Positions 14,440-21,994 of a stretch of 27,019 nt of DNA are shown piece after piece; the stretch's first letter is position 1, and the number at the start of each line of letters is the position of its first letter. The notes below the pieces were generated by a model, which did no database searches, was not told the DNA's origin, and saw only the letters and a list, made by a program, of their open reading frames with translations. The position numbers and the translations under genes were made by a program. The stretch is taken from the NCBI GenBank assembly GCA_002418055.1, contig DIDI01000036.1, positions 5,148-32,166 on the forward strand, given 5' to 3'. The stretch is from Lactobacillus sp. UBA5804. GTDB taxonomy: Bacteria; Bacillota; Bacilli; Lactobacillales; Lactobacillaceae.

Positions 14440-15603
14440 TTACTGCTGGCGATACTGCCGGACACCATGTTTAGTCCCAGCAAAATACCAACGGCCTGGC
14501 AGCTCATCACTGGTGAGCACCTGATTAGCTTTTGGTGGCCGCGCAGCTAACTCAAAGAGGGCTTCATACTCCGCAACCGAAACTCGCTGCCGCACATCAA
14601 GCATGGCTATGTCGTCAGCCGGTGAAAGGCGTTTGTCATAACCAGCTTGTAATTCGCCGGCAAAGAATTCACCAATCGCTCCTGACCCATAAGAAAAGAG
14701 GCCAATCAGTGCTGGCGTTGTTAAAGTGGCCCGCTCTAGTAAACTCAATAAGCTGAGATAAAGCGACCCGGTATAAATATTCCCAACACGCATGGCCAAC
14801 TGCTTTGATGCAATGAAATGTTCACTTAGCATGGTTTGAGCTGGTTTGTCTAGATTAGCCAGCGCTAATTGGTTCGCCTTAAATCCCATTTTGGTAAACG
14901 GCAGATGATAAACGATGGCGCTAAAATCATTACCATTAAATCCCGTTTGCGCTTGATAAGTCTTAAATGTCTTGGTAAAAAAATCAAGATATACTTCTTT
15001 GGAATATTTACCATCTACTTTGGCAAATGGTGACTCATTTGGACGCCAGAAGTCATTGATGTCATCACTCCAATTGCTATGTTCTGCTCGCAACGCTAAA
15101 ATAGCAGGCTTAGTTGACAATAATAAGCTGATACTACCAGCGCCTTGTGTCACTTCCCCGCTGGATGACACCCCATAACGGGCAATGTCGGAACCAATAA
15201 CGAGCGCTGTCTGATTCGGGTGAGCTGCCAAATAATCACGGGCAATCATGACCGCCGCGGTCAAGCCGTAACAAGCTTCCTTCACCTCAAATGCCCGCAC
15301 GGCACCTGGTAAATGTAGGGCCTGTTTCATAAATAGAGCGGCCGCCTTTGATTGATCAATACCACTTTCGGTCGCCACAATGAGCAACCCGACGCGGCGC
15401 ACATCCACCCGGTCCCAGTACCGCAAGGTCGCATTGATCCCCATGGAGACAATATCCTGAGTTTGATCAGCTACCGCCATCTGCTGCTGGCCAATGCCAG
15501 TCAGGACTTTATTAGGATCAATCCCTCTGGCTTTAGCAAGATCAACCATATCAAGGTATTTATTAGGGGTAAAAAAGCCAATTTGATCAATTCCGATATT
15601 CAT
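14440..15603 (-). CDS. mvaS: Hydroxymethylglutaryl-CoA synthase
   Basis: A 387-residue HMG-CoA synthase that condenses acetoacetyl-CoA with acetyl-CoA, the committed step of the mevalonate pathway. The catalytic triad sits exactly at the numbers known for the bacterial enzymes: Glu79 (VATES), Cys111 (KEACYGLT) and His233 (VYHLPFTK). Length matches the S. aureus and E. faecalis enzymes. It is the last gene of a minus-strand thiolase-reductase-synthase operon. Its ATG lies 17 bases inside the end of mvaA, with its ribosome binding site (GAGGGAG) in the mvaA coding sequence, so translation is probably coupled. Confidence 0.97.
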   Translation of the reverse strand: MNIGIDQIGFFTPNKYLDMVDLAKARGIDPNKVLTGIGQQQMAVADQTQDIVSMGINATLRYWDRVDVRRVGLLIVATESGIDQSKAAALFMKQALHLPGAVRAFEVKEACYGLTAAVMIARDYLAAHPNQTALVIGSDIARYGVSSSGEVTQGAGSISLLLSTKPAILALRAEHSNWSDDINDFWRPNESPFAKVDGKYSKEVYLDFFTKTFKTYQAQTGFNGNDFSAIVYHLPFTKMGFKANQLALANLDKPAQTMLSEHFIASKQLAMRVGNIYTGSLYLSLLSLLERATLTTPALIGLFSYGSGAIGEFFAGELQAGYDKRLSPADDIAMLDVRQRVSVAEYEALFELAARPPKANQVLTSDELPGRWYFAGTKHGVRQYRQQ

Positions 15604-16807
15604 TTTTCTCCCTCAACTCTGTCAAAATTGCTTCTGCTTCTGCCAGGCCATATGACTGCCGAGCTAGCAATACCTGCAACACTGCCTGCTGCTCACTTGG
15701 ACTAGCAGCTAGTCCAGCAACTAGCTGCCGAGTTTGTAATTTCATGTGTCCGTGCTGAATCCCGTCAGTGCTCAGCGCCAAAAGGGCCGCAAAATTGCTG
15801 GCTAAGCCAACACTAACAATGACTTCAGCTAACTCCTGAGCTGTCTTAATGCCAGCCATCGCAATATTTTGACGTACTTCGGGTCTGCTAGCCAGTGAAC
15901 CACCTACCACGCCAGTCGCAAGTGGTAGTGTAAGTTCGCCGACTAATTGATCATCAATTACCTGCCACCGGCTTAAGCTGCGATAGACGCCAGTACGACT
16001 CGCTTGCATCCCACAAGCAGCTTCAACTGCCCGAAAATCTTGGCCAAAGGCTAAGAGAGCAGCATCGACCCCATTCATAATGCCTTTGTTATTAGTCACG
16101 CCGCGGCGAGCATCCTGCTGCCCCACCTGGCTCAATTGCGCTAAGCGGTTAGCGGTCTCACCCCCGCCGACTAGTGCAAGCGGTAAGATCACTTTGGCAC
16201 TGGCAAATTGGCTTGGCGCATTCGATAAAATGGCGGCCAAGCGTTCGCTAACTCCAGGAAACGATTGTAATTGTTTCCCCAGAAACTCTAAAATACTATT
16301 CACTTTATTAGCACCCATCGCTTCAGCCGGGTCGACCAAGACCTCGACATAAGCAACGCGCTCAACTTGTCTAGCTGACAGCCGCTTGATACCACCACCA
16401 TGGGCAATCAGCCGCAGAAAGCTTTGATTAGTCGCCAGTTTCAACCGAGGTAATTGAGTCCTTAAATCAGCTAGCTTAAAAGCTGGCGTCACTGCTAAAA
16501 TGAGCTGGCCAATGAGTCCTCGTCGTAAGCTACTGGTTTGCACCCCGCCAGCTTGATTAAAACAACTGGCGCCGTGATTAGCAGCAGCAATGACACTCGC
16601 TTCTTCCGTGGCTAGTGGTACCCGGTAAGGTCGTCCTTGAATGATCAAGCGAGGAATCAGCCCTAATGGCAAGGTAAGACTACCAATGACATTTTCACTT
16701 AATTGTTCCAGACCTGCTAAAGTTTTCGGGTCAACCGGTAGTAATTGCACCCCGTCAGCCGTTAACTTGGCCCGGCGTTGCTCGGCGGTTAATTGATAAA
16801 ATTTCAT
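15587..16807 (-). CDS. mvaA: Hydroxymethylglutaryl-CoA reductase, class II
   Basis: A 406-residue class II (bacterial) HMG-CoA reductase that reduces HMG-CoA to mevalonate in the cytoplasm. The substrate-binding segment ENVIGSLTLPLG (39-50) and the catalytic residues are visible: Glu69 (ATEEASV), Lys239 (NNKGIMNG), Asp255 (GQDFRAVEA) and His352 (HGHMKLQ). The AMGANKVN cofactor-region motif is at 161-168. It overlaps the upstream thiolase by four bases (ATGA) and the downstream mvaS by 17. In enterococci thiolase and reductase are fused in one protein (MvaE); here they are separate but overlapping, in the same order. Confidence 0.97.
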   Translation of the reverse strand: MKFYQLTAEQRRAKLTADGVQLLPVDPKTLAGLEQLSENVIGSLTLPLGLIPRLIIQGRPYRVPLATEEASVIAAANHGASCFNQAGGVQTSSLRRGLIGQLILAVTPAFKLADLRTQLPRLKLATNQSFLRLIAHGGGIKRLSARQVERVAYVEVLVDPAEAMGANKVNSILEFLGKQLQSFPGVSERLAAILSNAPSQFASAKVILPLALVGGGETANRLAQLSQVGQQDARRGVTNNKGIMNGVDAALLAFGQDFRAVEAACGMQASRTGVYRSLSRWQVIDDQLVGELTLPLATGVVGGSLASRPEVRQNIAMAGIKTAQELAEVIVSVGLASNFAALLALSTDGIQHGHMKLQTRQLVAGLAASPSEQQAVLQVLLARQSYGLAEAEAILTELREKNEYRN

Positions 16808-17949
16808 GCTAATACCCGCTTAATTTCATAGGCAATCGCGAGTCCGCCGCCAATGCACAAAGACACTAAAGCCCGCCGCCCGTCGACTTCTTTTAAGCCC
16901 GCTAACGCATTGAGTACCAAGCGAGCACCACTAGCAGCTAACGGATGGCCTAATGCAATCGCACCACCAACGGGATTCAGCCCATCTGCTGGCAAGTCCA
17001 AATCCCGCCTAATGGCAACACAAGGGGCAGCAAAGGCTTCATTCACCTCAATCCAGTCATAATCTGCCAGCGTTTGACCCGTTTTTCTAAGTAGGGCCTT
17101 AATTGCGTGATAAGGTGCATACCCCATCCAATTGGGATCAACTCCAACTTCAGCATATGCCCCTAGCACACCAAGGGGTGCAAGGCCAACTGCTGCGGCG
17201 CGCTGCGGCGTCGCTAGTAATAACATCGCTGCGCCATCACTCACGGGTGACGCATTTCCGGCAGTTACCCGGCCAGCTGGTTGAAAAATAGGTTTCAATT
17301 GGCTCAAACGTGCCACATTAGTTTCAGGTCGCAGTCCTTCATCATGGTCTAGTTCGGCTGTAGGGATGACCTGGCTGTTAAAAAAGCCACGCTGCCACGC
17401 CGCTGCCGCTTTTTGTTGGCTCCGGCAAGCAAACTCATCCATCTCAGCACGGCTAACTTGATACCGTTCTGCCACCTTTTCTGCAGTGACTCCCATTAAT
17501 TCCTGTGAAAAAGCATCCCGCAAGCCATCTTGCATCATGGTAGCGACCGGTGCCTGATTAGCAGCCTCTGCTAGCTGTATTTCAGGTGCTTGGGTCATAC
17601 TCTCAGCACCACCAACTGCGACTAATCCAGCATCGCCTAACCGCATTTGGGCCTCAGCAAGGCGCAACGCCTTGAGGCTTGAGCCACACACTTCATTTAT
17701 CGTCACTGCTTGGCTGCTCACGCTGAGCCCACTCGCCAAGGCCACCTGACGCGCTAAATTTTGACCCAAGCCAGCACTCAAGACATTGCCCAAGAAAACT
17801 GCATCAACCTGGCTTGCGGCGAGTGAAACCTGCTTAAGCATTCCGCTTAAAGCCGTCTGCCCGAGCATTAAAGCACTACACTGTCGTAGCCCACCGCGGT
17901 ACTTGCCAAATGGCGTCCGTACCCCAGCTACGATATAGATGTCGTTCAT
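16804..17949 (-). CDS. Acetyl-CoA C-acetyltransferase (thiolase)
   Basis: A 381-residue biosynthetic-type thiolase that condenses two acetyl-CoA to acetoacetyl-CoA. It carries the acyl-binding Cys88 (NEVCGSS), NEAF, the GGAIALGHPLAASGAR histidine motif, and the C-terminal SLCIGGG cysteine motif. As first gene of the operon it supplies mvaS with substrate. The start ATG 17949 follows AAAGGAG, with a promoter at 17989-18018. The operon gives the complete route from acetyl-CoA to mevalonate, needed for the undecaprenyl carrier of cell-wall synthesis. Confidence 0.95.
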   Translation of the reverse strand: MNDIYIVAGVRTPFGKYRGGLRQCSALMLGQTALSGMLKQVSLAASQVDAVFLGNVLSAGLGQNLARQVALASGLSVSSQAVTINEVCGSSLKALRLAEAQMRLGDAGLVAVGGAESMTQAPEIQLAEAANQAPVATMMQDGLRDAFSQELMGVTAEKVAERYQVSRAEMDEFACRSQQKAAAAWQRGFFNSQVIPTAELDHDEGLRPETNVARLSQLKPIFQPAGRVTAGNASPVSDGAAMLLLATPQRAAAVGLAPLGVLGAYAEVGVDPNWMGYAPYHAIKALLRKTGQTLADYDWIEVNEAFAAPCVAIRRDLDLPADGLNPVGGAIALGHPLAASGARLVLNALAGLKEVDGRRALVSLCIGGGLAIAYEIKRVLA

Positions 17950-17988
17950 GTTTGTTTACTCCTTTTAGTCGTGAACTAGAATGACATA

Positions 17989-18018
17989 AGAATACCCAAT
18001 CAGGCAGGTTTAAGTCAA
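17989..18018 (-). promoter_or_regulatory. Promoter of the mevalonate operon
   Basis: On the minus strand TTGACT (18018-18013), an 18-bp spacer and TATTCT (17994-17989) lie about 40 bases upstream of the thiolase start codon. Confidence 0.6.
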
Positions 18019-18063
18019 GCGCTTTATTATCAGCTTAAAGAAAACACAATAATTAGGCGAACA

Positions 18064-18095
18064 CAAAAAGCGATACCAATTGGTATCGCTTTTAA
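18064..18095 (-). terminator. Terminator of galU
   Basis: AAAAGCGATACC and GGTATCGCTTTT form a perfect 12-bp stem around AATT, with a T run on the minus strand. It lies just past the galU stop and ends the map-yihY-galU cluster. Confidence 0.9.
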
Positions 18096-18110
18096 AGTGG
18101 TCATCATCAT

Positions 18111-19034
18111 TTACTTTTGATGATGCTTCTGGTCTTCGGCTGATAGCTTGCGACCAAGTTTAATAATATATTCTCGTAAGGCATCTTTGGTTTCAGGATG
18201 TGTTAGCCCATAACCAATTGAGGTTTCAAGATACCCTTCCTTGTTGCCAACATCATGGCGCTCGCCATTGAAAACGCGGGCAAACACCCGTTGTGTCTTG
18301 TTCATCGTATCAATGGCGTCAGTTAACTGAACTTCACCATCACGACCAGGTTTTTGATGGGCTAAAATATCGAAAATTTCTGGTGTCAACAAGTAGCGGC
18401 CAATAATAGCATAATCACTTGGCGCTTTATCTACTTCTGGCTTTTCCACAAATGACTTCACATTAATGAGGCCAGGAGAAATTTCACCAGTGGGCTCAAT
18501 GACCCCATACTTAGAAACTTTTTCATGTGGGACCTGCATCACCGCAATCGTTGACGCATGAGTCGTATTATAGCTGTCAATCAACTGCTTAGTAAGCGGA
18601 ACGCTATCAGACATCAAGTCATCGCCTAACATGACCGCAAATGGTTCATCCCCAACAAAGCTTCGAGCCCGTAAAATAGCATCCCCTAGCCCCTTAGGAT
18701 GTGGTTGCCGCGTAAAGTAAAGGTTAACACCCAAATTGGTAATCTCTTGAGTCAGTTTCAGTAATTTCAACTTTCCCGTTGCTTGTAAATCTTGTTCAAG
18801 CTCCGGATTCGAATCAAAGTGATCTTCGATTGGACGCTTACTCTTCCCAGTAACAATTAGGATATCCTCAATTCCAGAGGCTTTAGCTTCTTCAACAATG
18901 AATTGAATCGTTGGTTTATCAACAATTGGTAGCATTTCCTTTGGCATTGCCTTCGTGGCTGGCAAGAATCTCGTTCCTAAACCGGCAGCGGGAATAATGG
19001 CTTTTCTTACTTTCATAAAATGATCAGCTTTCAT
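18111..19034 (-). CDS. galU: UTP-glucose-1-phosphate uridylyltransferase
   Basis: A 307-residue nucleotidyltransferase that makes UDP-glucose from UTP and glucose-1-phosphate, feeding polysaccharide, teichoic-acid glycosylation and galactose metabolism. The N-terminal nucleotide-binding motif AAGLGTRFLPATKAMPKEML and the FVEKPEVDKAPSDYAIIGRY segment are diagnostic of GalU/HasC/GtaB. The first ATG (19034) has AGGAAAG a little far upstream; a second in-frame ATG at 19016 (MKVRKAIIP) matches the usual N-terminus of the family, so the start is uncertain by six codons. It follows yihY by 44 bases and has its own possible promoter, with a strong terminator after it. Confidence 0.95.
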   Translation of the reverse strand: MKADHFMKVRKAIIPAAGLGTRFLPATKAMPKEMLPIVDKPTIQFIVEEAKASGIEDILIVTGKSKRPIEDHFDSNPELEQDLQATGKLKLLKLTQEITNLGVNLYFTRQPHPKGLGDAILRARSFVGDEPFAVMLGDDLMSDSVPLTKQLIDSYNTTHASTIAVMQVPHEKVSKYGVIEPTGEISPGLINVKSFVEKPEVDKAPSDYAIIGRYLLTPEIFDILAHQKPGRDGEVQLTDAIDTMNKTQRVFARVFNGERHDVGNKEGYLETSIGYGLTHPETKDALREYIIKLGRKLSAEDQKHHQK

Positions 19035-19066
19035 AACTATTATTATCTTTCCTATTAGACACTTCT

Positions 19067-19094
19067 ATCATACCAAATTTATCTCTTTTGAGAA
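19067..19094 (-). promoter_or_regulatory. Possible galU promoter
   Basis: On the minus strand TTCTCA (19094-19089), a 16-bp spacer and TATGAT (19072-19067). The -35 lies inside the 3' end of the yihY coding sequence. Confidence 0.4.
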
Positions 19095-20020
19095 GTCCGC
19101 TTGCTAGATTTTTTCGAAAAAAAGCGTAGCATCCCACGTACTGAATAATCCAGATCCCCATTGCGTAAATTAACTAGCGCAACGTTAAGCGTTGTTCCGA
19201 AGAGTAGCACCAAACTCACTAGATTGAGCCACAGCATGAACAAAATAAACGTCCCAACAATACCGTAGTTTTCCCAGCGAATCGTGAAATGCTGCAAATA
19301 ATAGCCAAACAACCACGATAATAACAGCCAGCCCGCTTCAGTACAAATCAGCCCCGGCCAAATCACCCGCTTCTTAATGCGGATATTAGGCAGTGCATAA
19401 TTGAGATAGTAAATGGCAACTGCCATCAAAATGATAAGGACGTGATACCGGTAGTGCAAAATGCTCTGAATAGCAGCAATATGGGTATAATCTAGCAGCG
19501 GTGTCAAGCTTGCTAAAATCTGTTGTCCGAAAATAAAGGTCAAGGCAACGGCCATAAAGATCACAATCATCAGGGTCGTCAACAGTACCGTCACTGACCG
19601 AACCAACAAAAACTCTGCTAAATTCTGTTTCAATTCTTCAGCATGCACCCCATACAGCCGGTTCATTCCAATGCGAATTGCATTGACTAAAGAAGAAAAT
19701 GACCAAACCGCAGTGATAACCCCAAAAGACAAGACCCCGTTACTTTTACTCGTTAATAACGACTGGACAATCGGTAAGACGAACGTTGAGACTTTTCCGG
19801 GAAAGACAATTTCAACATACTGAGCTACAAAATCCGGACTAATATGAAACAGCGGCAAAATATTACCCGCAATAATAATAATGGGGAAGATTGAGAACAG
19901 CATATAATACGCAATCACAATCGCACTTTGAATGACCTCGCCACGGGTAAAGGCAGTTGATAAGGCCTTGAAAAGACGACGTATTTGTAATTGGAAACGG
20001 GGCTGGGAAGTTTTTGTCAT
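19079..20020 (-). CDS. YihY/BrkB family membrane protein
   Basis: A 313-residue integral membrane protein with about six hydrophobic segments. The YihY/BrkB signatures are visible: AYYMLFSIFPIIIIAGN early, SNGVLSFGVITAVWSFSSLVNAI centrally, and YALPNIRIKKRVIWPG before the last helices. The family was once labelled ribonuclease BN, which is not supported; its actual role is unknown. The C-terminal tail is strongly basic (SKKSSKRTSQKR). It starts 7 bases after the map stop codon, so it is co-transcribed with map. Confidence 0.88.
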   Translation of the reverse strand: MTKTSQPRFQLQIRRLFKALSTAFTRGEVIQSAIVIAYYMLFSIFPIIIIAGNILPLFHISPDFVAQYVEIVFPGKVSTFVLPIVQSLLTSKSNGVLSFGVITAVWSFSSLVNAIRIGMNRLYGVHAEELKQNLAEFLLVRSVTVLLTTLMIVIFMAVALTFIFGQQILASLTPLLDYTHIAAIQSILHYRYHVLIILMAVAIYYLNYALPNIRIKKRVIWPGLICTEAGWLLLSWLFGYYLQHFTIRWENYGIVGTFILFMLWLNLVSLVLLFGTTLNVALVNLRNGDLDYSVRGMLRFFSKKSSKRTSQKR

Positions 20021-20027
20021 AAGTTAA

Positions 20028-20855
20028 TTAGTCAGTCAATTCATCAAAATGAGGGATGTACTTTTCATAGCCATCATAAGGTTTTTGTAAAGTTAAAATC
20101 TTAGGGCCATCTTTAGTAATCACAAAAGTATGTTCAAATTGGGCGCTCTTAGAGTGATCAGGAGTCGCATAATAAACCCAATCATCCGCTGGATCATTGA
20201 CGGTCACTTGTTTAATGTGCCAATCACCACCAGCTTCAATCATTGGTTCAACCGTGATAGTCATGCCTTCACGCAACCGGAGTCCATGACCAGCTTTACC
20301 CCAGTGTGGCACCTCTGGATCTTCATGGATGCTCGGCTGGATACCGTGACCAACTAGTTCACGGACATCACCATAGCCATGTTCATTTTCAGTATAATTT
20401 TGAATGACTGCACCAATATCACCAATCCGGTTACCAATGACAGCTTGGTCAATTCCTAGGTACATAGCCTTTCTGGTCGTCTCTACTAAAGCTAAATCAG
20501 CCTCAGAAACCTTTCCCACTGGATATGTAGTGCATGAATCAGATTCATAGCCGTTCAGGTTGCAGGTGACATCAACTTTAACTAAATCACCATCTTTTAA
20601 AATAAAATCCTTACGCGGAATCGCATGGGCAATTTCATGGTTAACGGAGATACAAGTCCCATACTGATAACCTTCAAAGCCTTGTTCAGACAAGCGGCCA
20701 CCCCGCTCTTTCATAAATTTTTGTGCAAATTCTTCAATATCCCAAGTTGAAATACCTGGCTTAATCACGTCTCGCAGGCCTTCAAACATTGATGCTAATA
20801 AATGTCCTGATGCTTGCATGCCTTTAAGTTCACGTGGTGTTTTAATTGTAATCAA
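20028..20855 (-). CDS. map: Methionine aminopeptidase, type I
   Basis: A 275-residue type I methionine aminopeptidase that removes the initiator methionine. The five metal ligands are present: Asp95 and Asp106 (VDVTCNLNGYESDS), His170 (ELVGHGIQPS), Glu203 (TVEPMIEAG) and Glu241 (QFEHTFVIT). Length exceeds the E. coli enzyme (264) by a short C-terminal extension (KPYDGYEKYIPHFDEL). The start is TTG 20855-20853, decided by a perfect AAGGAG seven bases upstream; no ATG is available before residue 13. First gene of map-yihY(-galU). Confidence 0.95.
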   Translation of the reverse strand: MITIKTPRELKGMQASGHLLASMFEGLRDVIKPGISTWDIEEFAQKFMKERGGRLSEQGFEGYQYGTCISVNHEIAHAIPRKDFILKDGDLVKVDVTCNLNGYESDSCTTYPVGKVSEADLALVETTRKAMYLGIDQAVIGNRIGDIGAVIQNYTENEHGYGDVRELVGHGIQPSIHEDPEVPHWGKAGHGLRLREGMTITVEPMIEAGGDWHIKQVTVNDPADDWVYYATPDHSKSAQFEHTFVITKDGPKILTLQKPYDGYEKYIPHFDELTD

Positions 20856-20884
20856 TCTTTTGCTCCTTATCGTTTATCTCTTTT

Positions 20885-20903
20885 ATTATAACTTTTCATT
20901 ATA
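20885..20903 (-). promoter_or_regulatory. Tandem perfect -10 elements ahead of map
   Basis: The minus strand has TATAAT twice (20903-20898 and 20890-20885), 13 bp apart inside a direct repeat AAAGTTATAAT. No good -35 is seen for either. The rest of the 20856-21020 gap holds only the flavodoxin promoter on the other strand. Confidence 0.45.
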
Positions 20904-20972
20904 ACTTTTTTTAAGAAATATGCATTAATTAAGTCCAAAAATTGGCGCCACTTTCCGTTCTAATAGGAAATG

Positions 20973-20981
20973 TGCTAGAAT
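20973..20981 (+). promoter_or_regulatory. Extended -10 of the flavodoxin gene
   Basis: TG-C-TAGAAT lies 40 bases before the flavodoxin ATG, with only a weak TTCCGT at -35. Confidence 0.45.
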
Positions 20982-21020
20982 TAGACAATCAAACACTGAA
21001 ATTGAAAGGTCTGAATTTTA

Positions 21021-21467
21021 ATGAAGGCAAGAATTGTCTACGCCAGTATGACCGGAAATGACGAAGACATCGCAGAAATCCTTGAAGAAGATTTACAGGA
21101 TGCAGGTTTTGACGTCACGACCAGCGATATTAGCTTTACCGATCCGAGTGATTATTTAACGAGTGACTTGTGTGTCCTCGTGACCTACACCTATGGCGAA
21201 GGCGTCATGACTGACGAGCTGAAAGATTTTTATGATGGGCTAGCCAAGCTCGATTTAACCAATCAACCTTTTGCGGTAATGGGTAGTGGTGACCGGGTTT
21301 ACGGTACGGCTTATTGTCAAAACGTCTTTGACTTTGAAAAATTATTCAAGCAGCTCGGAGCTGTTGAAGTGATTGCACCAGTAACCGTCGATCAAAGTCC
21401 TGACCAAGCTGCAATTGCGCGTATTGATGCTGCAGCTGAAAGTATCAGCCGTAAATTGCATGAATAA
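21021..21467 (+). CDS. Flavodoxin
   Basis: A 148-residue short-chain flavodoxin, an FMN-binding electron carrier of the cytoplasm. The phosphate-binding loop YASMTGNDEDIAE is at residues 8-20. The flavin-contact loops are TYTYGEGVM (about 57-65) and MGSGDRVYGTAYC (about 90-102). It is very acidic, as usual for flavodoxins. The start ATG follows AAAGG, with an extended -10 upstream. Its last eight bases overlap the start of a GtrA-family gene. Which reductase or acceptor it serves cannot be told from this window. Confidence 0.92.
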   Translation: MKARIVYASMTGNDEDIAEILEEDLQDAGFDVTTSDISFTDPSDYLTSDLCVLVTYTYGEGVMTDELKDFYDGLAKLDLTNQPFAVMGSGDRVYGTAYCQNVFDFEKLFKQLGAVEVIAPVTVDQSPDQAAIARIDAAAESISRKLHE

Positions 21468-21945
21468 CCGCGCCGCCAGCCGAGCGCTAGGACGAAAATT
21501 AAAAGCGCATAATAATCATTTTGGGCGCTATGTCATTTTTGGTTTTATCGCTGCGGTTATTAATATCATCGTCTTTGTAGTATTTCGTCGTTGGTTACGC
21601 GACTCCATTTTCATCGCTAACACTTTGGCTTTTATCTTATCCAATTTAGCTTCATTCTACTTTAACAATAAAGCGGTTTTTACGACTAATCTTGATAACG
21701 ACCGTAAGCCATGGAAAAAGCTGATTGTCTTTTTCACTTACCGGATTATTAGTTTAGTGCCGGATACACTAATTATGATGGTCGGCGTCTCTTGGTGGCG
21801 CCTTAACCCGCTCTGGGTTAAGATTTGCGACCAACTGCTAGTCGGTATTTTCAACTATTTGACGACTAAATCTGTCTTCCAAAAGCATCAACACCGTATT
21901 TTAAACCGGCTACGTCACCGACAAAAGCGACCACCGCACCGCTAG
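21460..21945 (+). CDS. GtrA family membrane protein
   Basis: A 161-residue protein with four predicted membrane helices (about 24-45, 50-66, 87-104 and 118-137). It matches the GtrA/DPMS family, which is linked to movement or use of lipid-linked sugars in polysaccharide and teichoic-acid decoration. Family features visible are FGRYVIFGFIAAVIN at the first helix and SNLASFYFNNKAVF in the second. Both ends are basic, and the tail has clustered Arg/His. I choose ATG 21460, eight bases before the flavodoxin stop; a longer frame from TTG 21415 has no family support. Its ribosome binding site is weak, which suggests coupling to flavodoxin translation. A terminator follows. Confidence 0.85.
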   Translation: MNNRAASRALGRKLKAHNNHFGRYVIFGFIAAVINIIVFVVFRRWLRDSIFIANTLAFILSNLASFYFNNKAVFTTNLDNDRKPWKKLIVFFTYRIISLVPDTLIMMVGVSWWRLNPLWVKICDQLLVGIFNYLTTKSVFQKHQHRILNRLRHRQKRPPHR

Positions 21946-21954
21946 TCCTAAACT

Positions 21955-21988
21955 AAAAAAGCGCTACCCCATCGGGTCGTGCTTTTTT
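21955..21988. terminator. Bidirectional terminator between gtrA-like gene and symporter
   Basis: AAAAAAGCGC-U-ACCC and GGGU-C-GUGCUUUUUU form a long stem with one mismatch and a CATC loop, with T runs on both strands. Convergent genes end on either side (21945 and 21995). Confidence 0.85.
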
Positions 21989-21994
21989 AGTGAG

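Noticed and set aside
15352..15705. 117-codon plus-strand frame across mvaS and mvaA
   Set aside because: It is antisense to two clear enzymes and has no family-like sequence.
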